From assembly GCF_963675165.1 (NCBI RefSeq), contig NC_087378.1, positions 2,701,525 to 2,765,524 on the forward strand: DNA of 64,000 nucleotides. Reading direction: 5' to 3'. Below the pieces are notes generated by a model. That model worked only from the letters and a program-made list of their open reading frames with translations, was not told where the DNA came from and made no database searches. This DNA comes from Halichondria panicea. Lineage: Eukaryota > Porifera > Demospongiae > Suberitida > Halichondriidae. Made by a program: the position numbers and the translations under genes. Each line of letters starts with the position of its first letter. Position 1 is the first letter of the stretch. Shown one piece after another: positions 13,101 to 23,785 of the stretch.

Positions 13101-13238
13101 ACAAGATCTAGTTTCCATGGTTTTTGTTTACAGTCATAATTATTATAAACAAAAATTAGTTACCTTAGCTTTCCCTCTTCTAGGAATCGTATAATGGGGT
13201 GGGTAGCAGTCTGTTTGTTGCTTCATCATATCTTCCAT
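7179..13238 (-). CDS. COE: COE/EBF (Collier/Olf-1/EBF) transcription factor
   Basis: Metazoan-specific dimeric transcription factor. Exons from the start: 13238-13164, 12837-12779, 12517-12355, 12294-12237, 12184-12129, 11911-11769, 11713-11629, 11472-11349, 11246-11116, 11053-10936, 8304-8219, 8124-7692 and 7579-7179. They close in frame to 643 aa. The DNA-binding domain (about 26-255) contains [37 protein letters not shown] and [17 protein letters not shown]. The family zinc knuckle H-x3-C-x2-C-x5-C is intact (His157, Cys161, Cys164, Cys170). An IPT/TIG domain follows ([20 protein letters not shown], about 258-335), then a helix-loop-helix-like region ([20 protein letters not shown]) and a long Ser/Thr/Gln/Asn-rich C-terminal tail. 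Start Met was chosen as the first in-frame ATG. Nearly all of the 2.6-kb intron between exons 10 and 11 is transposon. Confidence 0.96.
8458..9373. mobile_element. 916-bp non-autonomous DNA transposon, copy 1
   Basis: Lies in COE intron 10. Terminal inverted repeats of about 70 bp begin CAGGGTTTTGCAGAATTC and end as the near complement, with the internal palindrome GACTTCCATATATGGAAGTC inside each arm. It is flanked by TA dinucleotides (8456-8457 and 9374-9375), consistent with the TA target duplication of Tc1/mariner-type elements. The same element, also 916 bp, is at 21112-22027. No transposase reading frame is visible. Confidence 0.85.
9462..9574. repeat. Hairpin inside the 1.5-kb transposon
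   Basis: GTTAGAACATG at the left end and CATGTTCTAAC at the right end, with TTATAGTGTCCC pairing to GGGACACTATAA and a CTCGAGGGCTTTAGCCCGAGGG core. The whole 113 bp folds on itself. Confidence 0.7.
10311..10818. mobile_element. Nested inverted-repeat element
   Basis: The ends CACTATAGACCTTTTACTCA and GAGTAAAAGGTCTACAGTG are inverted copies, each followed inward by TGATCAATCATGACAGCAAC or its complement. It sits inside the 1.5-kb element, so it probably inserted into it or forms an internal inverted repeat of it. Confidence 0.55.
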
Positions 13239-13429
13239 GATCCATATCCAGTGAATGGAGAACCGACTGAAGCTTGTCTAGGGTCATAGATCAGCTGTGG
13301 GCGCCAAAGCGGTTCTTATCGAGGCTGCTCTAATGTGGCTGCTACCAGTAATAGTCACCGCCGCATGTGTTCACACAAAACCGCGGTTGTCCGAGGTCGT
13401 ATGGCGCGCCGTGTGTTTCAATAACGTCT

Positions 13430-13655
13430 CTGTGTGTGCAGTGATCATGTCTGTACATGCAGTGATCATGTCTGTACATGCAACCATTAGTCTCTGCATA
13501 TGCAACCATTAGTCTCTGCACATGCAGTGATCATGCAACCATTAGTCTCTGCGTGTGCAGTGATCATGTCTGTACATGCAGTGATCATGTCTGTACATGC
13601 AGTTATCATGTCTGCATATGCAACCATTAGTCTCTGCGTGTGCAGTGATCATCCT
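13430..13655. repeat. Minisatellite between COE and CPEB
   Basis: Irregular tandem array built from the units TGCAGTGATCATGTCTGTACA and TGCAACCATTAGTCTCTGC (about 20 bp each). It lies in the roughly 900-bp divergent interval between the COE and CPEB start codons. The rest of that interval shows no coding sequence. Confidence 0.75.
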
Positions 13656-14139
13656 TCAACGGAGATAAGCTTCCTTCTTGACTATAAGAGTTCCAGACGA
13701 AGTCTTAGGGCTAACAACAGAAGAAGAAATGCATGGCAAATAGAATAGAAGTTAGTACAAAGTAGATGGAATAAATTTGAACACTCAGAGCAAGCTAATC
13801 GCCTTCAGTAAATAAATAGCAAAAAATGCACACTAGTGCAAGTATTGGGTGAACTCTTTCCCCCCTCAAACATCTCTAGCGTCCTGAACGTATTTGACAC
13901 AGGCTGTCAGGTCATCTACGTATGTGCACGTATGTAAACCACAAAAACTTACCTTTTCCTCTTCTCCATGCAGGATATTGGGGTTGCTGTCTATTTGTTT
14001 GCCGGTTTTTCTTCGTTTTATAGTCACATAAGTACAGCAATCTGATTGGTTTACAAACGTGGCCCCACCCTGTGGCCCATCTAGGGGCCTCCTTCAAGCG
14101 TGCAGAACATTTCTGCAACCTTTTCTCGATCAGTTCGAG

Positions 14140-17100
14140 ATGTTACGATCAGTTCCCCCAGGGCCTAGATCTAGAGCTCCACACAGTGCTAGTACGAGTG
14201 GTAATTTCAACCCTAACTGTCACTTTTACCTTCAAGCCCCGGGAGCCAGCATTCCTCCAGCCCACAGAATTAGAAGTACTTCTCTCTCTGAAGCAAGCTT
14301 CAATCCATGGTCTCCATCAGACAGCAACCCACCCATTCCTGCCACAACTCATGCATCCTTGTGGGCCTACCCTGCATCAAGCATGTGGTCAAATAATAAT
14401 ATTCAGAAGCAGCGAACTCGATCCATCTGTTTTGAGAAGACGTGTCGTTACCTCCGATCGATGGAAACCAACGATATGGTGGAGGATGCACTGTTTAGAG
14501 AAGAGGGAAAGGTAACTTTTTTGTGGTGTACATACGTATACATGCACGTACGTACCTACGTACTTGCATCATACCATAGGATGTCTACATGTACTGTACA
14601 CTATGCGCTTTACACCATCAGTCGTTGCAAAATACATACTCCATTGATTGTATGAGAAAGGGGAACTCCATAAGGCATTCTACGCCTGATTAGGCCATGC
14701 AAAGTCAATTTGTAGTTTCTCAGGCCCTGGCTTGGAATTTGCCAGTTTTCTTAAATATCACGTGACCACAATTTAGAGGCACTAAAAGAAAAGAAAAGGT
14801 GATTGGACCACATGAAAGTAGAAGAAAGTGCTTGTGAAAGTTCAGAGCCAGGAAAATATCTGTAAGAACTTTCAGAACAATGGTGGCAAGGCTTCTGTAT
14901 ATACTGAAAAGAAAGAGATCTCTAACTCGTTAATTGCTCTTGTTATGCCTCGAGGCATAGCCGCAGGAGGGATACGGTAAAGCTGACTGTGCGTGTGTCT
15001 GTTCCAGCTGTAACTGCTCAACGGTTGCAATACGACGAAAACTAACAGCTTCTATAGGCTTCTAGCCACATTCTCTTGGATTTTGATTCGTCGATTAGCA
15101 AACTAAAGCTTCTTTCTCGAGTTATGGCTAGTTTGACTCACATTTAAGGCTGTTGCAGTCTCTTCAGAATCTTTCGTAGCATCATCTGTTCACACAAACT
15201 TTCTATTCAACTTATAAGTTAGCCTTGCACTAAGCGCTAGCTCTTTGTTAGCTACAACAGTCTCAGAAAAGAGCTGTAAAGTAGCTAGCTATAGTAGCCA
15301 TTATTTTGTGAACTTTACTTTTACAGACACACCCCTTATTTCTGTAGATGTAAGCGCATGCACGCTCATCCCCACATGTGAGAATTAAACCCCAGAGAGA
15401 GATCCTTGCAGAATACTTGAGGTCCTGGTAAGCCACAAAACACTACAATGATACAATATGCATGTACACAAGTTTTTTCTTTTCGGTTAAGTGATAATTA
15501 TATACACTTTCTTCTAACAGTCTAATACTGTTTGAGCGAAAGCAAATCTTTCTGAGGTCTTAGTTAGCCACAAAACACTACAATGATCCACAACAATAGA
15601 TGTATGTACATAAATCACATTATACACTTTCTAAAGCAAAAACTCTTCGATAACACTCTAATACTTATTGAGCGGAAGCATATCATGGCGAGAGGCATTA
15701 GCAAGCGCCAGCTTGTTTTAATAGCGGTATGTTTGCACATGACTAAAATTAACTTCCGTTTATTGAGGATGTTAGGGGTGTGTCTTCAATTGAATATCAC
15801 TAGCCTCATTCCGCTTGCTATTTCAGGAATATATAGCCTGAGAAACTACAAATTGACTTTGCATGGCCTTATTACTCATTACATTTCCTGAGTTTTTGTT
15901 ATCCAAATACTATTCATTTGCACCTTTGCTACATGCAGCTGCAGCCGCTCACTCCAGACACAGACAAAGACAGTGGTACCTGTAGTCCATACGGAATACT
16001 GGACTGGGCTGACCCACACAAGACTCGACGGCCCACCACTGTAGACTGTACTGTGCCGGATGCAACCTGTTTCGGTATGGAGTTACTCAAAGTTGAGCTC
16101 TGCTCTAATTTTACATATTGTTTTCCTTGCCTGTTTTTGCCTTTAATGAGTTTGCCAAGATCTTGTTCTAGCATGTCAAGAGTGTTAGTTCTAGCATGCG
16201 CAACAAGTCTTGCCCATGTACTGACCAATTCCCCTACAATGATTCTGCAGGTTGTAAGCAGCAACCCCCCACTTACTCTCTCAGACAGTTCCTATTAGCT
16301 GGCAAATTCACTAGCCTCCTAAACTGCAATCACATTTACTCTCGCAAGGTCTTTGTCGGTGGACTACCTCCGGACTACCTGGATGACCGTAAGTATCGAT
16401 TTTTTATTTTACGGACTACTTTGATGCCGTTACTACAATTTACATGATATTTACGTGATGTGTTTCTCGTCTCACTGCAGAAGTCATCAAGAGCATCTTT
16501 GCTCGTTTTGGATCTCTCTCTGTGGACTGGCCGCACAAACTTCACACCAAGTCCTGTGTGCCCCCTAGAGGTGAGCTGTGGTTTGATACTGATACTACAT
16601 GTATCTGTATTGTTAACACTCTTGCCACATGTGTATTGTATATTAGGTTGGAAGGTCATACTTGTCAGATTGTGTGTTTGTCTTCATTATCAGGGGTCTT
16701 CATTATCGCTCTCTTGAAGGACTACCTTTCACACCTGTCCTTATGTTAGATATGGTGGGGTGGCTCCTTATAAATTATTGTCTACTCAACCCCATAGAGG
16801 GATATTACATCATTCACTAGCTAATTAAAACTAGTTCACTGTGTTCAGATTTTAAATTTCTATTTTCAGATCTGCCAGTAGTAGCTGGTAGTTACCCCCA
16901 AAATAAGGCCTAGTATAACATTAAATTTTGTTCCCATCACTGAGTCCGATCTCTGTATTGGGTCAATTGATCTGTGATAGCCATTTAATGTATTTCCCTT
17001 GTTACAGGCTACGCTTTCCTTCTGTTCAAAGATGAGTCTTCAGTACACAAGCTCCTTTTCTCCTGCTCCTCTGAGAGCAACAAGTACTTTATCTACATTC

Positions 17101-18095
17101 CCACTAACACAATGACCAAGAAGAAGGTATGTGTAATGTTATATTATTATCTACACTGTGCCTAGCAATCACCCCCAGCTTTCCACAAGGCCTTGCTAAC
17201 TATTACATTAGGGAAGCTTAGCTTACATTTTACAGTAAGTGTTTTTCAGCCAAAACTATCTTATCCCTAGGTTCAGATAAGGCCATGGTGTTTGCCTGAT
17301 GGTATATGTGTCAAGGAGCCCTCGCATAATATTGATCTTCGCAAAGCTGTGTTCATAGGCGGAGTCCCTCGACCTCTCAAAGCTGTTGAACTGGCTCAGA
17401 TCATGAGGGACAAGTATGGTAGCGTTATGCTGGTAGCCATTGTCTGTGACACTGACCTAAAATATCCTAAAGGTACACCTACATAATTAGGTTCAAAATT
17501 TATTTCTACTGCCACCTCAGAAACACATGTACCTAATGTTTTGCAAGCATTATGTGAACTTGACTACTAAATATACGATCTTTGCCAGAACGCAATAGTT
17601 AGATCGCAGAGTTAATTTTTCTGCTGATTTGGCTCATTCGCAAAGGTTTTTTCCGCAAAGCTAAATATTCAGTATGTACCGTTGGGAATGAAGTTTCGTA
17701 GGTTTTTGCCTTTATGGAATGTGTTTTCTCCCAGGTGCTGCCTGTGTTGTGTTCTCCTCTCATGCCAGCTACATAGCAGCTGTGTCTGCCCGGTTTATGC
17801 AGCTCAATTATGCCAGCATGGACAAGAAGGTGACCCTTTAATTACTTACGAAAGCATCGTTGGTGCTGATGCCTCGGTGGAGGCGCCAACGCTTTATAGA
17901 AATAAAGCTAGTAACTAACCAAAGTTAGAGGTATGATTTTTGCTTGTATAGCGGGTAATTTTCGAGGGACAAAATATTTGTGGTTCAGCAATATTGATAC
18001 ATTTCGTGGGTAATATGTTTGTGCAATCCAAAATAACGGGACTAGATACTAGAAGCCTAGAACTCTTACTTTCACTTCATTTCATTGAGCACTCT

Positions 18096-18155
<60 letters not shown>

Positions 18156-19152
18156 CTATCTTGACTAATGCCATGCTAATTCAAAGTTAGAGGTATGATT
18201 TTTGCTAAAAGAACCACATAGACCCATCCCCACTATCAGCCACCAGAAAACCTGACCTTATAAGATTAGGCTCCATGCAGTTTACACAACACTACAGCCA
18301 AGTTAACAGCTTGCCCTCATAGCTTGCAATAATTATTCAGCATGGCCCCAAGTGAATAGCTTACAGTAAGTATTCAGTGTACTAGTTGTATGTAACTCTG
18401 GATGAATGGGGAGGGTTGGTGCACCGTTAAAGACTCTTTAACCCATCATTCTTGACTCTCAAGGTCGGGCATCTGTTTGCCTTTTTTTATACCTGTATTC
18501 TTTTATACTGTCTGCTCCTTTTTTGTTTTTTGTTTCTGGTATACTGTAGTCCCATAACTATTTAGTGAAGAGCCTTTTACACTTTCTAAGCCCTATCAAA
18601 TAATGTAGTAAAATAACCTAGACACAAAGTCATGTATGTAAGACTCCATAAGCTAACTGAAAATAATCTGCTAGCAGTGAAGGCTGGATTCCAACCATTG
18701 TAGAAGCTTTCCGTTTGATTGGGAGGGTGTGCATGCAGATAGACAATCCTTGCCCACCCAATACCTTTTGTATACCCTTCAATCAAACACACACACTACT
18801 ATCTTGACTAATGCCATGCTAATTCAAAGTTAGAGGTATGGTTTTTGCTAAAAGAACCACATAGACCCATCCCCACTATCAGCTACTACCACCACAAAAC
18901 ATGTCCTAATTTTGAATGTTCTCTGTTCAGATTGAGATCCAACCATACGTTCTGGAGGGCCAGATGTGCGATGAGTGTCACGGTGTGCAGTGTAACAAAA
19001 AGCCTGCTCCTTTCTACTGTGCCAGTCTAAACTGCTTGCAGTATTACTGTGAATACTGCTGGGCCACCATCCACTCCATGCCGGGAAAACAGAATCACCG
19101 ACCATTGCAGAAAAACTTAACAAAACTCCCTTCTGCTGAGAATGTTAATTGA
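14140..19152 (+). CDS. CPEB: Cytoplasmic polyadenylation element-binding protein, CPEB2/3/4 class
   Basis: RNA-binding regulator of cytoplasmic poly(A) tail length and translation. Exons: 14140-14511, 15939-16074, 16251-16388, 16481-16570, 17008-17126, 17271-17472, 17735-17829 and 18931-19152. They close in frame to 457 aa. The first in-frame ATG after an upstream stop near 14030 was taken as start, and an additional 5' exon is possible. RRM1 starts at SRKVFVGGLPPD (about 200) with RNP1-like GYAFLLFK (about 246). RRM2 starts at KAVFIGGVPR (about 310). A C-terminal ZZ-type zinc-binding domain follows (MCDECHGVQC, FYCASLNCLQYYCEYCWA, then His residues). WPHK, GVPRPLKAVELA and CLQYYCEYCWA are typical of the CPEB2-4/Orb2 branch rather than CPEB1. 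The N-terminal region is short compared with vertebrate CPEB2-4 and has no long Gln tract. Confidence 0.93.
14692..15870. mobile_element. Inverted-repeat transposon in CPEB intron 1
   Basis: Left end AGGCCATGCAAAGTCAATTT..TTTCTCAGGC and right end GCCTGAGAAA..GACTTTGCATGGCCT are inverted repeats of about 34 bp. No clear coding sequence lies inside. A shorter relative is at 19487-19730. Confidence 0.7.
18094..18152. repeat. (GC)n(CA)n microsatellite
   Basis: GTGCGCGCGCGCACACAC.. simple repeat in CPEB intron 7. Confidence 0.95.
18150..18887. repeat. Direct repeat pair in CPEB intron 7
   Basis: About 100 bp starting ACTACTATCTTGACTAATGC, including AAAGTTAGAGGTATG and ending near CCATCCCCACTATCAGC, occurs at 18152-18250 and again at 18791-18887. 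A partial third piece is at 17919-17943. It looks like a local duplication within the intron. Confidence 0.75.
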
Positions 19153-20184
19153 ACTCGGTGTTTGGAACGTCATCACTTTTGGTTTTATGACACGTCATCT
19201 TCTTATTTATTTTCATGATTGCTCATTGTGTTTGGAACTCATTTAGTTTCTATTCCAACTTTGTATGTTTTGTGCATGACTAGTCTATATTGCAATTATT
19301 TACAGCTTCTTATTGAGAACTTTTACTTTTAAAATGGTATGTACTACGATATTATAGCTCTCAGTCAATCTACTCAAGCTATGTATAGGGTTTCTTGCAA
19401 GTTATGTCTAATCCAATGTTTCGTTTCCCTGCAATTATTATAGGCTTTCCCTTAGCACATTAATTAAATTATTAATGCTCATTAGGCCAAGCAGAGTCAA
19501 TTTGTAGTTTCTCAGGCTATTATTCCTAAAATAGCAAGCGGCATTTTATGATAATGATATTCATATAATTTTAATTAAAAACACACCCCTAACTTCCTCC
19601 ATAAGCGGAAGTGCATAATTTTTACTTATTAATTTTAGTCATAATTATTTCATGACCAAAAAACCATGCAAATTTATCCTTTTCTTTTCTTTTAGTGCCT
19701 TTAATTTTAGGTCACGTGATATTTAATTACTTCTTCTGTTCTTGCCCCATCAGGTTCATATTGAACACTCCACACCTACTATGTATACTAGTTTACATGT
19801 ACAGTGTGTATTATGTATTCCCATGATCTACTGGCAATGCTATTACCCCCCCCCATACAGATACAGGAAGTCACATTACTCTCTGCATACATCTGATGTA
19901 CAGTATGCCTATGTTCGATACTCTCTCTCTATCATAATTATACTCTTGGAAAATGCAATTCAATTCCGGATGCCTTTGAGGATTTAGTGGTTAGTATTTA
20001 AAATTTTATAGAGGGCAAAATGTCAATGCTGTTTACATTTACGCATTCTTGTGGGTTTTTTAGCAAACTAGTATGAATATCGGTGCTTGGTATTGCCAGG
20101 AGTGGTATTGCTCATATAGAATCTCATAATAGATACAAAAACTGATGATCATTATAATAAATGATGCCACTGGGTTATCAGTTA
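19153..20184. other. Intergenic interval between CPEB and homeobox genes
   Basis: CPEB 3' flank. Apart from the repeat fragment at 19487-19730 I see no gene. CPEB and the homeobox gene are convergent across it. Confidence 0.5.
19487..19730. mobile_element. Internally deleted relative of the 14692-15870 transposon
   Basis: Carries one end (GGCCAAGCAGAGTCAATTTG..TTTCTCAGGC), the adjoining CTAAAATAGCAAGCGG segment, and the inner left-end segment (TTTTCTTTTAGTGCCTTTAA..GGTCACGTGATATTTAA) of the element in CPEB intron 1, without most of the middle. Confidence 0.55.
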
Positions 20185-23100
20185 TCAGTGAGTGTGATGA
20201 ACGGTCCATGAACTGTAAGGAAAGGTCGTGTGTAGTTGAAGAGTGTTGAAAGGAGAAATTCCATTATCAGAGGGAGAGTTTAGGATGGAAGTGGGTGATG
20301 GGCTGGTAGGTGAACGGAAGCCTGTTGCTGTGGCTCCCCAACTGGTTTCAATGTGGTCTGGAGGTGTAGTCTTGTCTATGGTCTCGGAGGCACACAATTG
20401 AGGGCTGCTTGCGGCGGTGGTGGAGCCGGGGGAGGATGCCGTGGCTTTAGATCCTTTATCTCCTGAGGTTGCTTTCTCAGCTGTCCTCCATTTTGCACGT
20501 CTGTTTTGGAACCACACCTGCAATAGTTAATAAAAGTGTTGGTAAAACAGTTGCAGCACTTTTAAGTATACGCTTACAATAAACAACATTATAGATCGAG
20601 AGCATGGTGTTTATCACTCTAGCATTGTAGCAAGCCACTGCAATTAACTATTACACACCTGCACTCTTGCTTCAGTGAGGTGAATCAATATGGCCAGTTT
20701 TTCCCTCATAAAGACATTAGGGCAACGGGTCTTTTTGAATGTTTTCTCTAACTCTTCCAGTTGGTAGGTGGTGAAGACAGTTCTGCGGCGTCTCTGCTTG
20801 CCCCTTGCGCTAAGCTGCTATATGCAGCAAAGGTCAAGAACACAGAACAAGAATGTTTAATCCTTCATTAAACCATTAGAAGTGTAGTAGGTTTCTTAGC
20901 TGGATAGTAAACCTGAGGGAATGTAGTGGCTGAAGCAAGCCACTAATTGAAGTGGCAGCAGCCAGGACAATTAGTGGCTTCTCCCAGGGTTACTATCCAG
21001 CTAAGAAACCATACTACCAAGGGCGTATAAATTATATATATTTTATATTTTTATATTCCTTGATACTACACATGGTCTATCTCCGCTTAGAAAAATGCAT
21101 TTTTGTGGGTACAGGGTTTTGCAGAATTCTTGCAACAGGGCTAAACAGACACAGCAATGACTTCCATATATGGAAGTCAACTGCTGACTTATAATAATAA
21201 TTATTATAGTGTACATGTCCAGGTATATGTATAATGAAAGATGTCCTGTGAGCCTAAGAGAGCATCAGCTTATTTATATTCATAAGGTGGTGGATGGTAC
21301 ACCAGGTGGATGCAGGGCAAATATTGTTGTGATGTTGGTGTGTGCAGAACTGTTGGCATAGCTGTGTATTGACTGATCATTATCAGTTGTTTTTAGTGCC
21401 ATTTTGAGGTTTTGGCATTCTTCAAAATAATAACCAGACAGAAGATGGCAAAGCAAAGAAGTGAGAGGAGCATACCTTCAAGACATGCAAATTTTCAATG
21501 GTCATCCTGAAATGTTGATGAGACAGCAGCTGACAGAAGAAATTGCCAGAGGAGATTTGGTTACAATATAAGGCCTATAAGGGGCAAGGCATCTGTCTTC
21601 AAGCTTATCAATATCAGCCAATACCACTGTTTGGAGGGTGTCATTTATTAACTGTTCCGGTATCATTGAAAAGAGCAACAGTTCTTACAAACTTATGAAT
21701 ATAAGCTGATGCTCTCTGGACATATTTCAATTCAAATGATTATACACATACCAGGGTGTCTGTCATACAGGATTTTGAATTAGAGGGGATTTTGAAGAGT
21801 CACCAGAACATTAAAAAAAAAGTCAACAGTTATTTCAATACCCTACCGGCTATATGGATACTTAGTCGTATGACTGAGTGGATTGGAGCCAGAGGGGAAT
21901 AATCATACATCCCTGTATGCTGCATATCATGTACATGTATACACATAATAATTATTAGTTGACTTCCATATATGGAAGTCATTGCAATGTCTGTTTAGCC
22001 CTGTTGCAAGGATTTTGCAAAACCCTGTAATACATAATTATGGTGACCAACCTAATCACATAGAAACAGCCCCCATAAAGTCAATTTAGGAAACACACAA
22101 TCATACAAGTGAGCAGTATTAGAGTCGCATAATACAAACAAGCATTAAAGGAATTATTCCCTGTGCTCTTCCTATGCTCAATATAAGGAAGCATATACAG
22201 GTGGCTGCAAGGCCAGGTGAAACACACTTGTCTAGCAAATAACACTTACTGGTTAGAATTATAAAAGCTGAGAACAAACACATTATGACTGGGCTAACCT
22301 GGGTGACAGATATCTCCTTGTCCATCAGGTTGTTGGAGTTACTAGAGTTTGTGTTGACAGAATGGGTAGGAGCAGTGCTACTCTTGGAGCTTCCCAGTGA
22401 GGCCAGACCGGCCAACCGTTTACTCTCAATGAATTCCTCCCACGACGGACGAGTACTTCCTTCTCCAATCGACTGTTTGCGTAAAAGTCCATTGCTACTT
22501 GCGTACCTATCAATCCCGTGGTGGTTACGAGCAAGAACAGTGCTTTGAGAGTGGATCCTTCTGCGTTTGTATTCAAAGTCCATTGATGCTGACTTGCTAG
22601 ACTCAGTGAACAGACTCCTCTTCACAGTATTCTGACGTTTTGGCATAGGAGTGGGAGAAATCAGATGATGTTTATGGCACAGTTTATATTTTTGAGCTTC
22701 TTTCAAGCAGTCATCGACTTCACATAATCTCCGCCATTGTGTACCATTGAACTTTCGCATAACGCCGCTTTCTGGGGTAACAATAATTTCTCCTTTCTTA
22801 GCTCTTTTGAATTTGAATTTCCCTCTCGGTATAAAATATTTCAGTTCACTTGCAGTATCTATAAGAAAACGAAACAGTTACATGTTGCAACTAGCTACAA
22901 GGTATAGTGTACACAAACAAGCCCTGAGGGCAGAAATACAAGCCTTTTACAAGACCCACTTATACATGTAGCTATAATACAAAATAGTATAATTTATCAT
23001 GTACCAGCTCTTATGCAGCTACAGAGTCCTGTTCCTAGTTCTTACCTAAATGCAGAAGTCCTGGTGGTGGTGCAGGGGCCATCACTAGATTGCTAGTAGT

Positions 23101-23241
23101 GCCTAGATGCATTGTAGTGGAGGGTAGAGACGTTGGGATCTGAGGTTTCTGGTCGAGCATGTGATGGTTGCTGTCCACCAGGCCACCATAGCCCGGTGGG
23201 CTTGTCAGAGAGGATGAGTAGAGGACACTACTGCTGTCCAT
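20185..23241 (-). CDS. PRD-like homeodomain protein with an N-terminal Cys/His motif
   Basis: Predicted nuclear transcription factor. Exons from the start: 23241-23046, 22858-22299, 20817-20659 and 20517-20185. They close in frame to 415 aa. The homeodomain (about 260-319) reads [19 protein letters not shown], then [20 protein letters not shown] and [14 protein letters not shown]. This is PRD/aristaless-like with Gln at position 50 of the homeodomain; no paired domain is present. Upstream, about residues 105-140, is a compact segment [16 protein letters not shown] followed by a C-x4-C-x9-C-x2-H-H pattern (CEVDDC, LCHKHH) that I do not recognise. It superficially recalls the plant WRC zinc motif. 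The N- and C-terminal tails are Ser/Thr/Pro-rich. The intron before the homeodomain exon holds the second 916-bp transposon and uses a less usual GTTAGC donor. The join is supported by phase, but a transcript should confirm it. Confidence 0.85.
20887..21017. repeat. Short inverted repeat in the homeobox intron
   Basis: GGTTTCTTAGCTGGATAGTA and its complement TACTATCCAGCTAAGAAACC are separated by about 80 bp containing imperfect CACTAATTGAAGTGG-type sub-hairpins. Probably a small MITE. Confidence 0.6.
21112..22027. mobile_element. 916-bp non-autonomous DNA transposon, copy 2
   Basis: Near-identical to 8458-9373 in the same orientation, including the TIRs (CAGGGTTTTGCAGAATTC and ..GATTTTGCAAAACCCTG) and TA flanks (21110-21111, 22028-22029). 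Both copies are 916 bp despite several small compensating indels. It lies in the homeobox gene intron. Confidence 0.88.
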
Positions 23242-23295
23242 ATTACAAGCTGAAATTGTTAGATTATTCTTCTGCAAACCTTATATATGTATACC

Positions 23296-23569
23296 GGAGG
23301 ACACTGTGATATTGGAGGTTATAAAGAAGGAGTAGATGTAGCAATACAGTTGACGCATGCGCAGACACTACTGTGGATAGGCACCTCCTTCAAGGAGGGC
23401 GGCGGCGCTCGACTACATCTGATTGCAGCCCTTCCACCAGCACACACACACGAAGATTCCATATTGTTCAAGTTAGTGGTTGCATGCTCGAGGCCTGGTT
23501 ACTAGTGTCTGCGCATGCCATTGTTACATCTACTCCTTCTTTATAACCTCCAATATCACAGTCTCCTCC
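23296..23569. repeat. Large inverted repeat next to the assembly gap
   Basis: About 70-bp arms. GGAGGACACTGTGATATTGG..AAAGAAGGAGTAGATGTA..GCGCAGACACTA at 23296-23370 is mirrored by TAGTGTCTGCGC..TACATCTACTCCTTCTTTAT..GTCTCCTCC at 23503-23569. The GC-rich 130-bp loop lies just upstream of the homeobox start. The fold may explain the assembly break at 23586. Confidence 0.8.
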
Positions 23570-23585
23570 CTATTGACATGCTCTG

Positions 23586-23785
23586 NNNNNNNNNNNNNNN
23601 NNNNNNNNNNNNNNNNNNNNNNNNNNNNNNNNNNNNNNNNNNNNNNNNNNNNNNNNNNNNNNNNNNNNNNNNNNNNNNNNNNNNNNNNNNNNNNNNNNNN
23701 NNNNNNNNNNNNNNNNNNNNNNNNNNNNNNNNNNNNNNNNNNNNNNNNNNNNNNNNNNNNNNNNNNNNNNNNNNNNNNNNNNNNN
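23586..23785. other. Assembly gap (200 N)
   Basis: A run of N of round length, probably a placeholder of unknown true size. It removes the 3' end of the TRAPPC9-like gene. Confidence 0.98.

Noticed and set aside
13297-13748. Plus-strand frames with repeated SVHAVIM residues
   Set aside because: Translation of the minisatellite between COE and CPEB; no gene context.
14059-14139. CPEB coding region extended 27 codons upstream of 14140
   Set aside because: The upstream extension begins at a GTG, not an ATG, and there is an in-frame stop near 14030 with no convincing acceptor between. The first ATG at 14140 was preferred.
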